A stretch of 64,000 nucleotides of DNA from Enoplolaimus lenunculus (Eukaryota > Nematoda > Enoplea > Enoplida > Thoracostomopsidae), in NCBI GenBank assembly GCA_030248215.1, contig JASANG010003549.1, forward strand, positions 18,525-82,524. The letters are read 5' to 3'. Below the pieces are notes generated by a model, which ran no database searches, was not told the origin of the DNA, and worked only from the letters and a program-made list of their open reading frames with translations. Each line of letters opens with the position of its first letter. Positions within the stretch are counted from its first letter, which is position 1. The translations under genes and the position numbers were made by a program. Below are positions 35,557 to 47,990 of this stretch, in pieces.

Positions 35557-36640
35557 GCAACCCTAGCTATGAAAATCAAAAAATGTTTCTAGAAAACTAA
35601 TTTATTTACTCTAAATTGGCAATTTAACAATTCGATTTCATGAGCAGTACAAGAGTGGAGTTGTCCAAAAATCGCTATGTGTACACTGTTCAAGTTGTAC
35701 TTACTAATTATAGAAGCAAACATACTGTAGGACTTTTTGAACGGCAGAACTGTAGCAATTTTTTTATGTCGACTAAAATTATGTTACACGAAACATATAT
35801 AGGAAACACTACCGTATTCCTATGATGAAATGTTTAAATGATAAAGTTTGATGGTTTGATGTTCGGCACAACGTATCAAGATTTGAATAACAATTGGTTT
35901 TCTTTTTTACGTACTGATAGTGTGTGTTTGCGAAATAATATATTCAGTGTTTGTTGTTTGTACGTCGTGCTCTTACTGGCAAAATTTTTAGATTTACAGA
36001 AAGAGGACGTTGAGAAGAGCCTAAAAACAACGAAGCTTGCCTTGTAGATATTCCCAAAAGGCCATAGTGGTTAAAGATTCCGGTCTTGTTATATTTTTTG
36101 CTTGCGGTTTTTGGAAAACCGTTTTTGTTTGGTTTAAGAAAATAGGCGGCAAATCGGAGAACTAAAGTGTAATAAAAACAGTTAACTATCCATAACAGCG
36201 CAGTTGCAAGCATTCACAGTCTGCAGTATATACATTGCAAACAGAATTTGAAGCGGTTAAGCCTTATCTTATAAACCGCAGCTAAAACTGTTCAGTTTCC
36301 CTTGACAAGGTCAGCTGGCTACGAGTCTGGTTAAGGGCTTCATGTACTTTTGTGTTTTTCAATTCGGTATTGCCGAACTTTGGTGTTTTTCGACACTAAA
36401 TTTATGTTTAAGCGCTGAAAAATGTGTTAACCTAAAACCTAAGCCTAAGTATAAAATATCGTGCAAAATCGAACCATACTTTTTCACAGTTCCACCAAAA
36501 AACGGTTCGGCCTTTAAAAGTAACATAATTCGGCCCCACAATGGTGGGTTAAAATTTTGTTGGCGTTCGTTTAATGTGCGAAATGTTTTGCAACGAGAAC
36601 TTGCAGCTGTAAGTTTTGTCAGCTAAGCCTAAGCCTAACC
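35557..36640. other. Intergenic DNA without recognised features
   Basis: AT-rich with only short open frames. Near 36,595 lies a short half-copy of the AACTTGCAGCTG end seen in the MITE at 14,735. I see no gene. Confidence 0.5.
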
Positions 36641-36649
36641 GCAGGAATT

Positions 36650-39600
36650 CGCATATTCCTAAACCTGAACGCTGCGCCCAAAATTCCAATTTTCCGGGTA
36701 ATATCCCAATTTCCCAAAATCCCAATTTCCCAAAATCCCGTGCAAATAATGCTGCGCTCAGAATATCAATTTTCCGCGTAATATCCGAATTTTCCAAAAT
36801 CCCAATTTGCCAAAATCCCAGCGAAAAACGCTGCGCCCAAAATCCCAATTTCCCAAAATCCCGAGCGAAAAATTTTGCGCCAAAGTACCAATTTTTCTGG
36901 TAATATCCGAATTTCCCAAAATCCCAATTTCCGAAAATCCGGAGTGAAAAACGCTGCACCCAAAATCCCAATTCTCAAAATCCCGAGCGAAAAACGCTTC
37001 GCTCAAAATCCCAATTTCCCGGGTAAATTGGAATTTCCCAAAATCCCAATTTCCCAAAATGCCGAGCGAATAATGCTGCGCCCAAAATCTCTATTTCCCA
37101 AAATCCCGAGCCAAAAACGCTGCGCTCAAAATCTCAATTTTCCGGGTAATATCCGAATTTCCCAAAATCCCAATTTCGCAAAATCACGAGTGAAAAACGC
37201 TGCGCCCAAAATCCCAATTTCCCAAAATCCCGAGCGACAAACGCTTCGCCCAAAATACCAATTTCTCGGGTAATATCCGAATTTCCCAAAATCCCTATTT
37301 CCCAAAATCCCAAGCGGAAAATGCTCCGCCCAAAATCCCAATTTCCCAAAATCCCGAGCGAAAAACGCTGCGCCCAAAATCCAAATTTCCCAAAATCCCG
37401 AGCGAAAAACGTTGCGCCCAAAATCCCAATTTCCCAACATCCCGAGCGACAAACGCTTCGCCCAAAATACCAATTTCTCGGGTAATATCCGAATTTCCCA
37501 AAATCCCTATTTCCCAAAATCCCAAGCGGAAAATGCTCCGCCCAAAATCCCAATTTCCCAAAATCCCGAGCGAAAAATGCTCCGCCCAAAATCCCAATTT
37601 CCCAAAATCCCGAGCGAAAAACGCTGCGCCCAAAATCCCGAGCGAAAAGCGCTGCGCTCAAAATCCCAATTTCCCAAAATCCCGAGCGAAAAACGCTGCG
37701 CGCAAAATCCCAATTTCCCAAAATCCCGAGTGAAAAACGCTGCGCCCAAAATCCCAATTTCCCAAAATCCCGAGCGAAAAACGCTGCGCCCAAAATCCCA
37801 ATTTCCCAAAATCCCGAGCGAAAAGCGCTGCGACCAAAATCCCAATTTTCCAAAATCCCGAGCGAAAAACGCTGCGCCCAAAATCCCAATTTCCCGGCTG
37901 ATATCTGAATTTCCCAAAATCCCAATTTCTCAAAATCCCGAGTGGAAAAACGCTGCGCCCAAAATCCCAATTTCGCACAATCCCGAGCGAAAAACGCTGC
38001 GCCCAAAATCCCAATTTCCCAAAATCCCGAGCGACAAACGCTTCCGCCCCGAAATGCCAATTTCCCGGGTAATATCCGAATTTCCCAAAATCCCTTCTTC
38101 CCAAAATCCCGAGTGAAAAATGCTCCGCCCAAAATCCCAATTTCCCGAAATCCCGAGCGAAAAACGCTGCGCCCAAAATCCCAATTTCCAAAAATCCCGA
38201 GCGAAAAACGCTGCACCCAAAATCCCAATATCCCAAAATCCCAATTTCCCAAAATCGCGAGCGAAAAATGCTCCGCCCAAAATCCCAATTTCCCGAAATC
38301 CCGAGCGACAAACGCTTCGCCCAAAATACCAATTTCCCGGGTAATATCCGAATTTCCCAAAATCCCTACTTTCCCCAAAAATTCCGAGTGAAAAATGCTC
38401 CGCCCAAAATCCCAATTTCCCGAAATCCCGAGCGAAAAACGCTGCGCCCAAAATCCCAATTGCCCAATATACCGACCGAAAAACCCTGCAACCAAAATCC
38501 CAATATCCCAAAATCCCAATTTCCCAAAATCGCGAGCGAAAAATGCTCCACCCAAAATCCCAATTTCCCGAAATCCCGAGCGAAAAACGCTGCGTCCACA
38601 ATCCCAAAATCCCGAGCGAAAAACGCTGCGCCCAATATCCCAATTTCCCAAAATCCCGAGCGAAAAGCGCTGCGCCCAAAATCCCAATTTCCCCGGGTAA
38701 TATCTGAATTTCCCAAAATACCAATTTCCTAAAATCACGAGTGAAATACGCTGCGCGCAAAATCCCAATTTCCCAAAATGCCGAGCGACAAACGCTTCGC
38801 CAAAAATACCAATTTCCCGGGTAATATCCGAATTTCCCAAAATCCCTATTTCCCAAAATCCCAAGCGGAAAATGCTCCGCCCAAAATCCCAATTTCCCAA
38901 AATCCCGAGCGAAAAAGGCTGCGCCCAAAATCCAAATTTCCCAAAATCCCGAGCGAAAAACGTTGCGCCCAAAATCCCAATTTCCCAACATCCCGAGCGA
39001 CAAACGCTTCGCCCAAAATACCAATTTCTCGGGTAATATCCGAATTTCCCAAAATCCCTATTTCCCAAAATCCCAAGCGGAAAATGCTCCGCCCAAAATC
39101 CCAATTTCCCAAAATCCCGAGCGAAAAATGCTCCGCCCAAAATCCCAATTTCCCGAAATCCCGAGCGAAAAACGCTGCGCCCAAAATCCCAAAATCCCGA
39201 GCGAAAAATGCTCCGCCCAAAATCCCAATTTTCAAAAATCTCGAGCGAAAAACACTGCGCCCAAAATTCCAATATCCCCAAAATCCCAATTTCCCAAAAT
39301 CCCGAGCGAAAAACGCTGCGCCCAAAATCCCATTTCCCGAAATCCCGAGCGAAAAACGCTGCGCCCAAAATCCCAATTTCCCAAAATCCCGAGCGAAAAA
39401 CGCTGCGCCCAAAATCCCAATTTCCCAAAATCCCGAGCGAAAAACGCTGCGCCCAAAATCCCAATTTCCCAAAATCCCGAGCGAAAAGCGCTGCGCCCAA
39501 AATCCCAATTTCCCAAAATCCCGAGCGAAAAACGCTGCGCTCAAAATCTCAATTTCCCGGGTAATATCCGAATTTCCCAAAATACCAATTTCCCAAAATC

Positions 39601-40688
39601 CCGAGCGAAAAATGCTCCGCCCAAAATCCCAATTTCCCGAAATCCCGAGCGAAAAACGCTGCGCCCAAAATCCCAATTTCCCAAAATCCCGAGCGACAAA
39701 CGCTTCGCCCAAAATACCAATTTCCCGGGTAATATCCGAATTTCCCAAAATCCCTATTTCCCAAAATCCCGAGTGAAAAATGCTCCGCCCAAAATCCCAA
39801 TTTCCCGAAATCCCGAGCGAAAAACGCTGCGCCCAAAATCCCAATTTCCAAAAATCCCGAGCGAAAAACGCTGCACCCAAAATCCCAATATCCCAAAATC
39901 CCAATTTCCCAAAATCGCGAGCGAAAAATGCTCCACCCAAAATCCCAATTTCCCGAAATCCCGAGCGAAAAACGCTGCGTCCACAATCCCAAAATCCCGA
40001 GCGAAAAACGCTGCGCCCAATATCCCAATTTCCCAAAATCCCGAGCGAAAAGCGCTGCGCCCAAAATCCCAATTTCCCCGCGTAATATCTGAATTTCCCA
40101 AAATACCAATTTCCTAAAATCACGAGTGAAATACGCTGCGCGCAAAATCCCAATTTCCCAAAATCCCGAGCGACAAACGCTTCGCCCAAAATACCAATTT
40201 CCCGGGTAATATCCGAATTTCCCAAAATCCCTATTTCCCAAAATCCCGAGCGAAAAATGCTTCGCCCAAAATCCCAATTTCTCGAAATCCCGAGCGAAAA
40301 ACGCTGCGCCCAAATCCCAATTTCCAAAAATTCCGAGCGAAAAATGCTGCGCCCAAAATCCCAATATCCCAAAATCCCGAGCGAAAAATGCTCCACCCAA
40401 AATCCCAATTTCCCGAAATCCCGAGCGAAAAACGCTGCGCCCAAAATCCCAAAATCCCGAGCGAAAAACGCTGCGCCCAATATCCCAGTTTCCCAAAATC
40501 CCGAGCGAAAAACGCTGCGCCCAAAATCCCAATTTCCCAAAATCCCGAGCGAAAAACGCTGCGCTCAAAATCTCAGTTTCTCGGGTAATATCCGAATTTC
40601 CCAAAATACCAATTTCCCAAAATCACGAGTGAAATACGCTGCGCGCAAAATCCCAATTTCCCAAAATCCCGAGCGAAAAGCGCTGCGC
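36650..40688. repeat. 44-bp satellite array (about 4 kb)
   Basis: Tandem copies of a 44-bp unit containing CCCGAGCG, GCGAAAAACGC (a short hairpin) and two CCCAAAATCCC words. Variant units (ACAAACGCTTCG, TGCTCCGCCC, GGGTAATATCCGAATT) recur in fixed orders, giving higher-order blocks; for instance the order at about 38,111-38,750 returns at about 39,773-40,150. Because 44 is not a multiple of 3 and the unit has no stop in most phases, frames of up to 788 codons (37,134-39,500, minus) and 384 codons (plus) appear. These are not genes. Confidence 0.95.
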
Positions 40689-41030
40689 CTTAACCCTTTC
40701 TCGCATGAATATTTTCTATTTCCCTTGAGACCTACTTTTTATGCTAGGATTCGAACTCAAGTGACTGGAGTTGGAGGCGTATACCATCACCACTCAGCTA
40801 TAGAAGCTTGACGCTCGAGCCCGAGTAGGCTCTCACGTCTTGTGGAGATTTAGTACTATGTATATGTGTTGCAATTGTTAAAGACGGTGCGATATATATA
40901 ATTTAACGTATATACACTGCGCTGAGTTGCCTATACGCAACTCAATGTGAAAAGGGGTTATAGATAGCAAACTCAAAATTTTTCGCTTAACCCTTGCTCA
41001 CATGAATATTTTCTGTTTCCCTTGAGACCT
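40689..41030. mobile_element. Partial copies of the tRNA-cored foldback element
   Basis: From 40,689 the left arm (AACCCTTTCTCGCATGAATA, then CCTTGAGACCTAC) leads into the same minus-strand tRNA-like core as at 49,965-50,173, up to about 40,828. The right arm is missing. The next 95 bp (about 40,882-40,976) match 50,170-50,265. A second left arm starts at 40,987. It directly abuts the end of the 44-bp satellite. Confidence 0.7.
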
Positions 41031-41269
41031 ACAAGAGTGTTTGTCTTTCTACCTTGAGCCTTACTTTTGCTGTAGAACATAAGCTTATGCTGTATTTTAT
41101 TACCTAGCTAGTGCAGTATATTTTTATTTAGTTTTTTCCGCAGTTATTATTAACGAGTACGTATGACCATAACTTAGATTGCGGGCACATCGGTCTGTTT
41201 TTTCTAGAGTATGATAATTTTTTAGTTCTGCTAAAATTTCATAATTCAAAAAATTTTCGTGCTTAGAAC

Positions 41270-41564
41270 CAGGGATGGGAATCTCGGTCTGGGTCTCGGC
41301 AAGTCTCGGTATTTGGCAGGTCTCGGTCTCTCGGTCTGGGTTTCGAAAGTCTCGGTATTTGGCAGGTCGCGGTCTCGGTCTCTCGGTCTCGCTTTTGACC
41401 AGAAATCAAGGATTCAGCAAATGTATGACTGTATTCTTGAAGTAAGTTACAGCTGATAAATAAAATTTTTGGCGGTGAAATTGAGAAATTTCATAGTTAC
41501 GCAATAATTACCAGCAGATATTCTGCAACAACAACTCGGTTTTAACCGAGACCTCCCATCCCTG
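41270..41564. mobile_element. hAT-like MITE with CAGGGATGGG ends
   Basis: The left end CAGGGATGGGAATCTCGGTC and the right end CCGAGACCTCCCATCCCTG are inverted. The interior repeats GGTCTCGG, GTCTCGGTATTTGGCAGG and similar words. The same family gives the longer copy at 45,501-46,258. It lies 370 bp upstream of the RING1 start codon. The flanks TTAGAAC and TTCGAAC may be a decayed target duplication. Confidence 0.8.
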
Positions 41565-41911
41565 TTCGAACGCTAAAATACATTTTAATGTGCATTTTCA
41601 TTGAGAATCTATCATTTTATGAAGTCTTCTGAACAACTTGGCTTCCACATTCACAAGTTTAACAAAAAATTTCAAAAGCAATTTCACACTCGCCGCGAAG
41701 TTTTTTCGCTTTAAGGATGGGTTCACTTTTAAGGCCCAACATTTTGCAAGTTTTGTGGCAATTGTTATTTTTGGGAAGTGTAGTGGATGAAGCCACCACC
41801 CACGCCTGCTCTGGCACTGGAGCCTCCTCCTATGATTGGTGTTTGCGTAACTGTATTTTTGCCTTTGCCATCCTTAATTATAATTTGCTGATTGTTAACA
41901 ATTTCAGTTAA

Positions 41912-41931
41912 AACATTGTTTGAGAATTAAA
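41912..41931 (+). promoter_or_regulatory. 3' splice acceptor just upstream of the RING1 start codon
   Basis: A polypyrimidine-poor but usable acceptor AACAATTTCAG ends 25 bp or so before the ATG at 41,932. This implies either a 5'-UTR intron or a spliced-leader addition site; no upstream exon is recognised. Confidence 0.4.
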
Positions 41932-44900
41932 ATGTCTAACGCAGACAATCCACCAAACCCCTGGGAACTGACTGAATATGAACGTCAAAGAAAACCGCAT
42001 GAAATAATTACGGACAACACTGAAATTGCAGTATCTCCAAGAAGTCTGAATGCTGAATTAATGTGTCCGATATGCTTAGATATGCTAAAGAACACTATGA
42101 CAGCGAAAGTATGTGGAAGCAACACATTTTACTTGGCCCAGGCAAACAAAGCAGCTACAAAATATCACAAAGTGTTTTATTCGAGTGACAGTTACATATT
42201 ATGAATATACTAAAACGAAAAACGCGTGCGTAGGTGCTTATTTTAACCAAGAGTGGATAATGACAAGAACGTGCAACTCTTAGGGTCCCGAATGGTGCAA
42301 AATATACTACCGGGTGTTGCATCGGGTGTTGCGTTTTTGGCGACCCCCTTGTTTGGAGGGTGGTCGCTATCACATAAAGTGTAATGTTTCGCACCCGTTG
42401 CAGCCCCCTCTAAATAAAGTGGGTTGGGCAAAAACGCAACGAGTGCCGGGTACATTCTTTTGTACAGAATGAGCCCAGTTGCACACTCTTGTTAATTAGC
42501 GATTATCCACTCTTGGTTTAAATAAATTATATAAATATAGAACAGTGGTATTAAGTTTTACTTTTTAGTGCAAGATATATCAAGACGTTCCGGTCGTATG
42601 CTTTTGTATTTAGCTGCGCTATCTTTGATGCCGCGTTGCTCACAAACAACGGTTTAACACCTCTTAATATTTAAGCAACATATAAGACTCACGGACAAAG
42701 TTGTAGGGTGGTTATGTATATGCATACAAATTTATTATACGGATTGTTGATACAAGAGCTAAGGCGTGTGGCAGAAATACATAAATTCCGAAACTGTTTT
42801 CAGGAATGTTTGCATCGGTTTTGTAACGAGTGTATCACCACTGCATTACGAAGCAATAACAAAGAATGCCCAACTTGTCGTAAAAAGCTGGTCAGCCGTC
42901 GATCTTTAAGACCTGATAAGAATTTCGACAGCTTAATAGCGAAGGTTTGTACTCTAGTAACACAGCAAGGGCAGCATGTGTTTGTTTACGTTAGTATTTC
43001 ATCGTTGAAATCAGAAATAGCTTGCAGTTTTTCAGTTTTTAAGTCATTGTAATATGTGATCTATGACTATGGGTAAAGATATTTATCAGTTAGCTTTTTT
43101 GCAATGGTATTTTAGATTTACCCAGATCGTGCAGAATACGATGCGTTACAAGAAAAAGCTTTGGCGAAATTGTCGAAACAACATTCTACGGCGGCGTTGC
43201 AGAAAAGCATAGAAGACGGCATTAGAGAACAAGCTCAAATCCGTAAACGGGCTCAAAAGTCCCGCGCGGTAGGTACCAGTCTTGGATGTTTTTAATGTAA
43301 AATTGTTCTGCCAAAGTACTAATCAGGATCTGGTTTTGTGTTAATAGCTACTGAAAGTTTTTGAATGTTCTGCACGGTGGTAAGACATAAAAGCAAACCA
43401 TGCAACTATGCATCTTTTATGCATTAAGCTGTGTTCAGAATTGTGAATCATATTCTATCTTAAGCCATAAGACTGTGCATAAATTAAAAATAGCGTCAAA
43501 TAGTAGTTTTAATACATTGTGTAAAATTGCATTTAAATATGAACTAAATCGAGAGTGAATCTTGTGTAGAGGTTTTTAAAAATGCGTATGTTCGTACGTA
43601 TTGCAAAGAATCTACGTAAATATGTGTTTATTGTGGTTTAAGATTCGTGTGCGAACACTACGGTCCGATTCTGGCGGTATATCTGCATTTGATTCGCCTG
43701 GTCATTCATCTGAAGCTAAAACTGCTCCAGCTTTATTGGACAGTTCGTATGGCATTGAAGGTATTTTAGAGAAAACCCATAACGAGTTTTCGAGTAGTGT
43801 AAATTACAATTAGTCGTTTGTTTCAAACTATGCATGTAACGGTTTGCGAATACGATATCGCACGGTGACGGACGGAAAGTTCCAAAACGCATCGCGCAGT
43901 TACGTTCAGCGGTCTGTGGTCGTTATTATGCTGGTTTACGTCTTATTGGTCTTGGTCACTTTTGTAGTACAACTGTTCCCAGTATTTTAAGAATAATTTA
44001 AACCTCCAGTTTGCAATGCACAGTAGATTGCAAACATTTGTTTTTATTAAGTAAATGTATTGTTGCTGAGACTTTATAGAAATATCTGTATGCAGGCTGT
44101 TACTTATGAAATTGGTGGATTTAATTCTCTAGGGCAAGGAAGTGGTCCGAACACCCCATCGACAACGCCTGGTGGTGGAAAGCGACGTAAGGCTGTTCAG
44201 TTGGCAAGTGGCGGTCCTGGAAGCAGAGAATCAAGCGTAGCGCCTTCAGAGACTTCACAAGCGAGTGGAAGCAATAATTCCGGAGGAAATACTGGAATAA
44301 CAGCTCAAGAGGTGATACTAGTTCACAGCAAAACGGATCTTTAGGTTGTATTTCAAACAATTACAGTATGGGAATATTGTTTTCAACCAATAGGGCGTTG
44401 CAGTGATAATTTTTAACCGTTTTATAAACGGCGTTTTCGGATAGTTGTTTACCATTTAATGATAGGTCTTGCAATTTTCATACTATGGAAACCCTGATTG
44501 GTGTAGGTACTAAAAAGCCTATGCGTTTTAAATTTAAATTTTTGTTTGCAGGTAGAACTTGTCCTTAATCCGCATCCAGATATGTTGTCAGCTTCCGCTG
44601 CTATTGATTCGTGTGCAAAAACAAATCGCTACTTGAAAACAAGTGCTGTTGCTACTAGTAAGCTTTGTTATATACAAAGAGTTGATGGTTACTCTTCAGA
44701 CAAGTATGTGTAACTCGCATGATATTTTTGCATTCCAAGGACAGCATCATAAATTTATGGGCAACAAGATTGTGAACGTTTTTAAAGTTTACTTAATTTT
44801 TATGGTGAAAATTTTAACTTGTGCATTTTTTGTTTCAGTACCGCAATCGGAAATTTAAAGTGATAATCAAAGGAAGGCCTACATAGAATCACAAAATCAA

Positions 44901-46610
44901 GCTTCGGCACTTCTTTACTCATTCAGAGTAGTGTCAATTTGATAGAAGCCTTGTATTACTATTTATTATTTTCCTAAGCTTAAGGCAAAATCTAAGCCTA
45001 AGTTCTAGCATATGTCCAAGCTTATTAGCTTAATGCAGTCTTTAATGTGTAAAAAAGTGCCGAAATTTGAAATAAAAAGTATTGTGTTTCTAGTTGAACA
45101 TGTATCGAAATATTTATCCGTCCGTATCAAGCTAGACCAAGACGCGAAACGGAAGCTAGCAGATGGTGACTGTAAAGGAAATCAGAAATCGAATGATTCT
45201 ACTTCAAAACCAAATAGTGAACAAGGTATTTTTGGGTCGAAACCAATAACGCCAAATGAAACTATTTACGAGTTGTTTGTTACACCAACGACTGGAAGCT
45301 CTGGAGGAGGTCAGTTTGTGCTATGTGATATTTTTGGTGTTAGTAGTTAGAGCATAAAACTCGATATTTCAGAGCAGATAGGATGTAGACGGAGTATTTT
45401 TGACATTATCAAGTGTAGTAGAAGAATTGCTTCGAAGGTTTGTAAACCCCATTTTCTTCATTGTAACATCAGTGCCAGTGTTCTATGCAGTTGTGCATAT
45501 CAGAGATATGAATCTCGTTCTCGGCAAGTCTCGGGATTTGGCAGGTCTCGGTCTCGGTGTTTTGAGTCTCGGTGGTTTGGAACCGAGACAGGAAGTCGAG
45601 AACTCAGCAAATGATAGTGAACCTATACAAAGTCGAAGTTAATCACAGTTAACCGTTAGCTACATATGTCAATTGCCAATAGTCAACACTAGTTTAAAAG
45701 TTTGTAGTAGTCATAGTGACGAATTAATATGATAATTTTTAGTGTTGTTTTCACAAGACCCACTGATGTAGTGATGTTTGGTCTCGCGAATTGTGAGCAA
45801 ATTATATTATAATAGTATTATTTAGGATTTTGCTGTTGCTCGTGCATTTTGTGCTAATACACTCGATTCATGCAGTTGTATGCTTTTGCGACTATCAAAT
45901 CTTTTTAAAATTCATTCTATCATAACAGAACAGCAACCAGCACCACAATCATATATTGAAATTCAGGGATGCAAGTTTCCTAACTGAACAGAGTTGAGAC
46001 CTGACTCCATTGAATGTTTGGATCGTTACGAGAATGAATTTTCATGGTTACGCAATATTCAAGAGTAGATAGATATTAAGAAAATCACAAAAAACTTTGA
46101 AAGCCGCAAAAAACCTTGAAAAAGAATTAAACTAATTTAGTTTAAAAATTCAAATTTTTTTCGGTAATTGATCGAAAATTGACCGAGACCGAGACTTCTT
46201 GACCGGTCTCGGTTGTCGGGTCTCTGTCTCGGTTTTTTACCGAGACCGCCCATCCCTGGTGCATATCATTTTTTTACTTTAGTGTCATGAACAATAATTA
46301 TTAGCTTGAATTGTGCTTATTATTCAGTTTCTATTGCTTGACTTGCTCTGTCAGATAATGGTTATATTTTAAGAATTTAGTGCTAATGTTTAAGATTTTA
46401 GTTTTAATTTTAGGAACAACAGCGGAAATAACTACAGAGTCGTATAAATGTCTAGACCGTACATCTACGCTAGAGTCGGTTGTTGCCCATTATTGGAAAC
46501 ATCGCCGCCAACTTGTGCTCCATTTTAAACCACAAGGATTGGAATGTTCGAATTCTTCAAATGGAGGGTCAAGACCATCGACTCCGATTAAAGTAGAAAC
46601 TGATTCATGA
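41932..46610 (+). CDS. RING1: RING1/RNF2 Polycomb E3 ubiquitin ligase
   Basis: The catalytic subunit of PRC1, which monoubiquitinates histone H2A in the nucleus. Coding exons: 41932-42108, 42804-42944, 43116-43268, 43643-43798, 44096-44311, 44552-44657, 45094-45309, 46414-46610; all phases agree, giving 453 residues (human RING1 406, RNF2 336). An N-terminal [18 protein letters not shown] leads into the C3HC4 [19 protein letters not shown], then [10 protein letters not shown] and [19 protein letters not shown] Ser/Gly-rich linker follows, then the RAWUL domain ([49 protein letters not shown]). The tail ends PIKVETDS, with a sumoylation-type IKVE. All eight zinc ligands are present. RING1 versus RNF2 cannot be told apart in an invertebrate. 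Confidence 0.95.
42242..42521. mobile_element. MITE with TTTAACCAAGAGTGG ends, in RING1 intron 1
   Basis: 280 bp. The left end TTTAACCAAGAGTGGATAAT is inverted at the right (ATTATCCACTCTTGGTTTAA). GCAACTC and AACAAGAGTGTGC-type words repeat inside. No coding content. Confidence 0.8.
45501..46258. mobile_element. hAT-like MITE in RING1 intron 7, with 8-bp target duplication
   Basis: 758 bp flanked by perfect GTGCATAT duplications (45,493-45,500 and 46,259-46,266). The right end is CCGAGACCGCCCATCCCTG; the left (CAGAGATATGAATCTCG) is slightly decayed. The interior starts and ends with TCTCGG-rich repeats around about 550 bp of AT-rich DNA. It is a longer member of the 41,270-41,564 family. The 8-bp duplication is the hAT signature. 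Confidence 0.88.
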
Positions 46611-46767
46611 TTAATAATAAGCAACAGTGCATAATCCCTTGAACTACATTCTCATATGTTGATATAATATTGAACGCAGGGCGCTTTTCGCAGTGACTAT
46701 AATAAGTTACTACATCTATTCGGTCGTAAAGCTGATAGATTCTGTCTCGTTTTAGGTTAAGTAAAGT

Positions 46768-47098
46768 CAGAGATACAGCCAATTTTTGCCGGAGGTTCCG
46801 GCAATTTCGGAAGTAAAATTTTGCATAATTTTGGCAAACTTTATCTCTTTGCCAAAATTGTGACAAAAGTTAGTTTTGATTTGCTAACTTTTGTCACAAT
46901 TTTCAGGAAAGAATTTCAGAATTTTCCCAGAAAATTACGTAAAAACCTAGCAACTTCACAACATATTGCAGATATTGGCTAAAATAAACTAATTAACCAT
47001 CATTTTTGCAACCTAATTTCGCCCCACTTCCGGCTCCGGCAAGTTTCGTTGACCTCCGGCCCCGGTATTTTTCATCTGTTGCACCCTGATGCTAATAT
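46768..47098. mobile_element. MITE with CCGGAGGT/CTCCGGC ends downstream of RING1
   Basis: The left end has CAGAGATACAGCC and TTTTTGCCGGAGG; the right end has CCTCCGGCCCCGG and GTTGCACCCTG, an inverted counterpart. A solitary right end of the same type is at about 50,350-50,428. Non-coding. Confidence 0.55.
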
Positions 47099-47099
47099 G

Positions 47100-47990
47100 A
47101 AAAACTGGAATAAAAGTAATGTGACTCGTACGTTACCGTACCTTCCACGCTGAACCGAGGTGTGACACCGGCTCCGGCAGAAAATCGACCTCCGGCTCTG
47201 GTAAAATTAATGCTGGAAATTTCGGTAATGAAATTTTGCATAGTTTTACAAAATTTGTTTGGAGCGTTTCGTTTTAGCTTTTGGGTAATTTAGAGGAAAA
47301 AATGACGATATTTCGTAAAAAATAAGCTCAAAACCAAAATATTTAGCAATACGTTACAGATATTTGCTAAGAAAGTTATACATCATTTTACTCCGAAAAG
47401 TTTTGTTGACCTACTGTAGTGACCCGAATAAGAGGGGGGACTGATATTTATTTAGCCTCTCCAGAGGTACCCCCCTTGTTATTTGATTACGGACTGTTAT
47501 TTATTTTCAACCAGCCCTTCGCCACCATTTCTTACTGATATATCCGGTATTGAAGGAGCATCCAGGTTTCTGGTGGGTCTGTAAAACAGTAGAAGAGTAG
47601 GTTTAGATTCTGGATTACATTTTTTTGCTCAGGCTTAGGAACTCATTTTTGCAAGGCTTACGCTAAGGCCTAGGAATACGGTTAATCTATACTGTTAAGT
47701 ACGGCCCTTAAAGTAACATTGGCGCTGCAACCTATAAGGTGACGAAAACATGTCTTTCTTTAAGCTAATAGATTTAAACTTTTTTACAACGCTTCAACAG
47801 TTACCGCCTTAAAAGTCACATTGGCCAAAGGAGACAATATATTAGCATGGTGCAACCGGAATTCCCGTCCCCGTAATAAATCCGGTATTTTGTTACCACT
47901 ATTTTCCGTAGTAAAAATAACTTGTATTAAAATTATCTGAGCGTGTATTGCCAAAATTTTCAATATGTGTCATTCTCTATAACTTTATTA
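47100..47990. other. Intergenic repeats downstream of RING1
   Basis: Another decayed CCGGCTCCGG stretch (47,165-47,215), then a stretch with TTAGG-type words (about 47,625-47,690: CAGGCTTAGGAACTC, AAGGCCTAGGAATACGG) that resembles the TTAGGC-bearing family at 50,965. No gene is seen. Confidence 0.45.

Noticed and set aside
37134-39500. 788-codon open frame on the minus strand (and long overlapping frames on both strands)
   Set aside because: It lies entirely in the 44-bp satellite; several frames on both strands are open at once and the peptide is just the repeat. No start context, splice sites or domain.
36650-40688. Possible CRISPR array
   Set aside because: The repeats are head-to-tail without unique spacers, in a eukaryotic genome with no cas genes.
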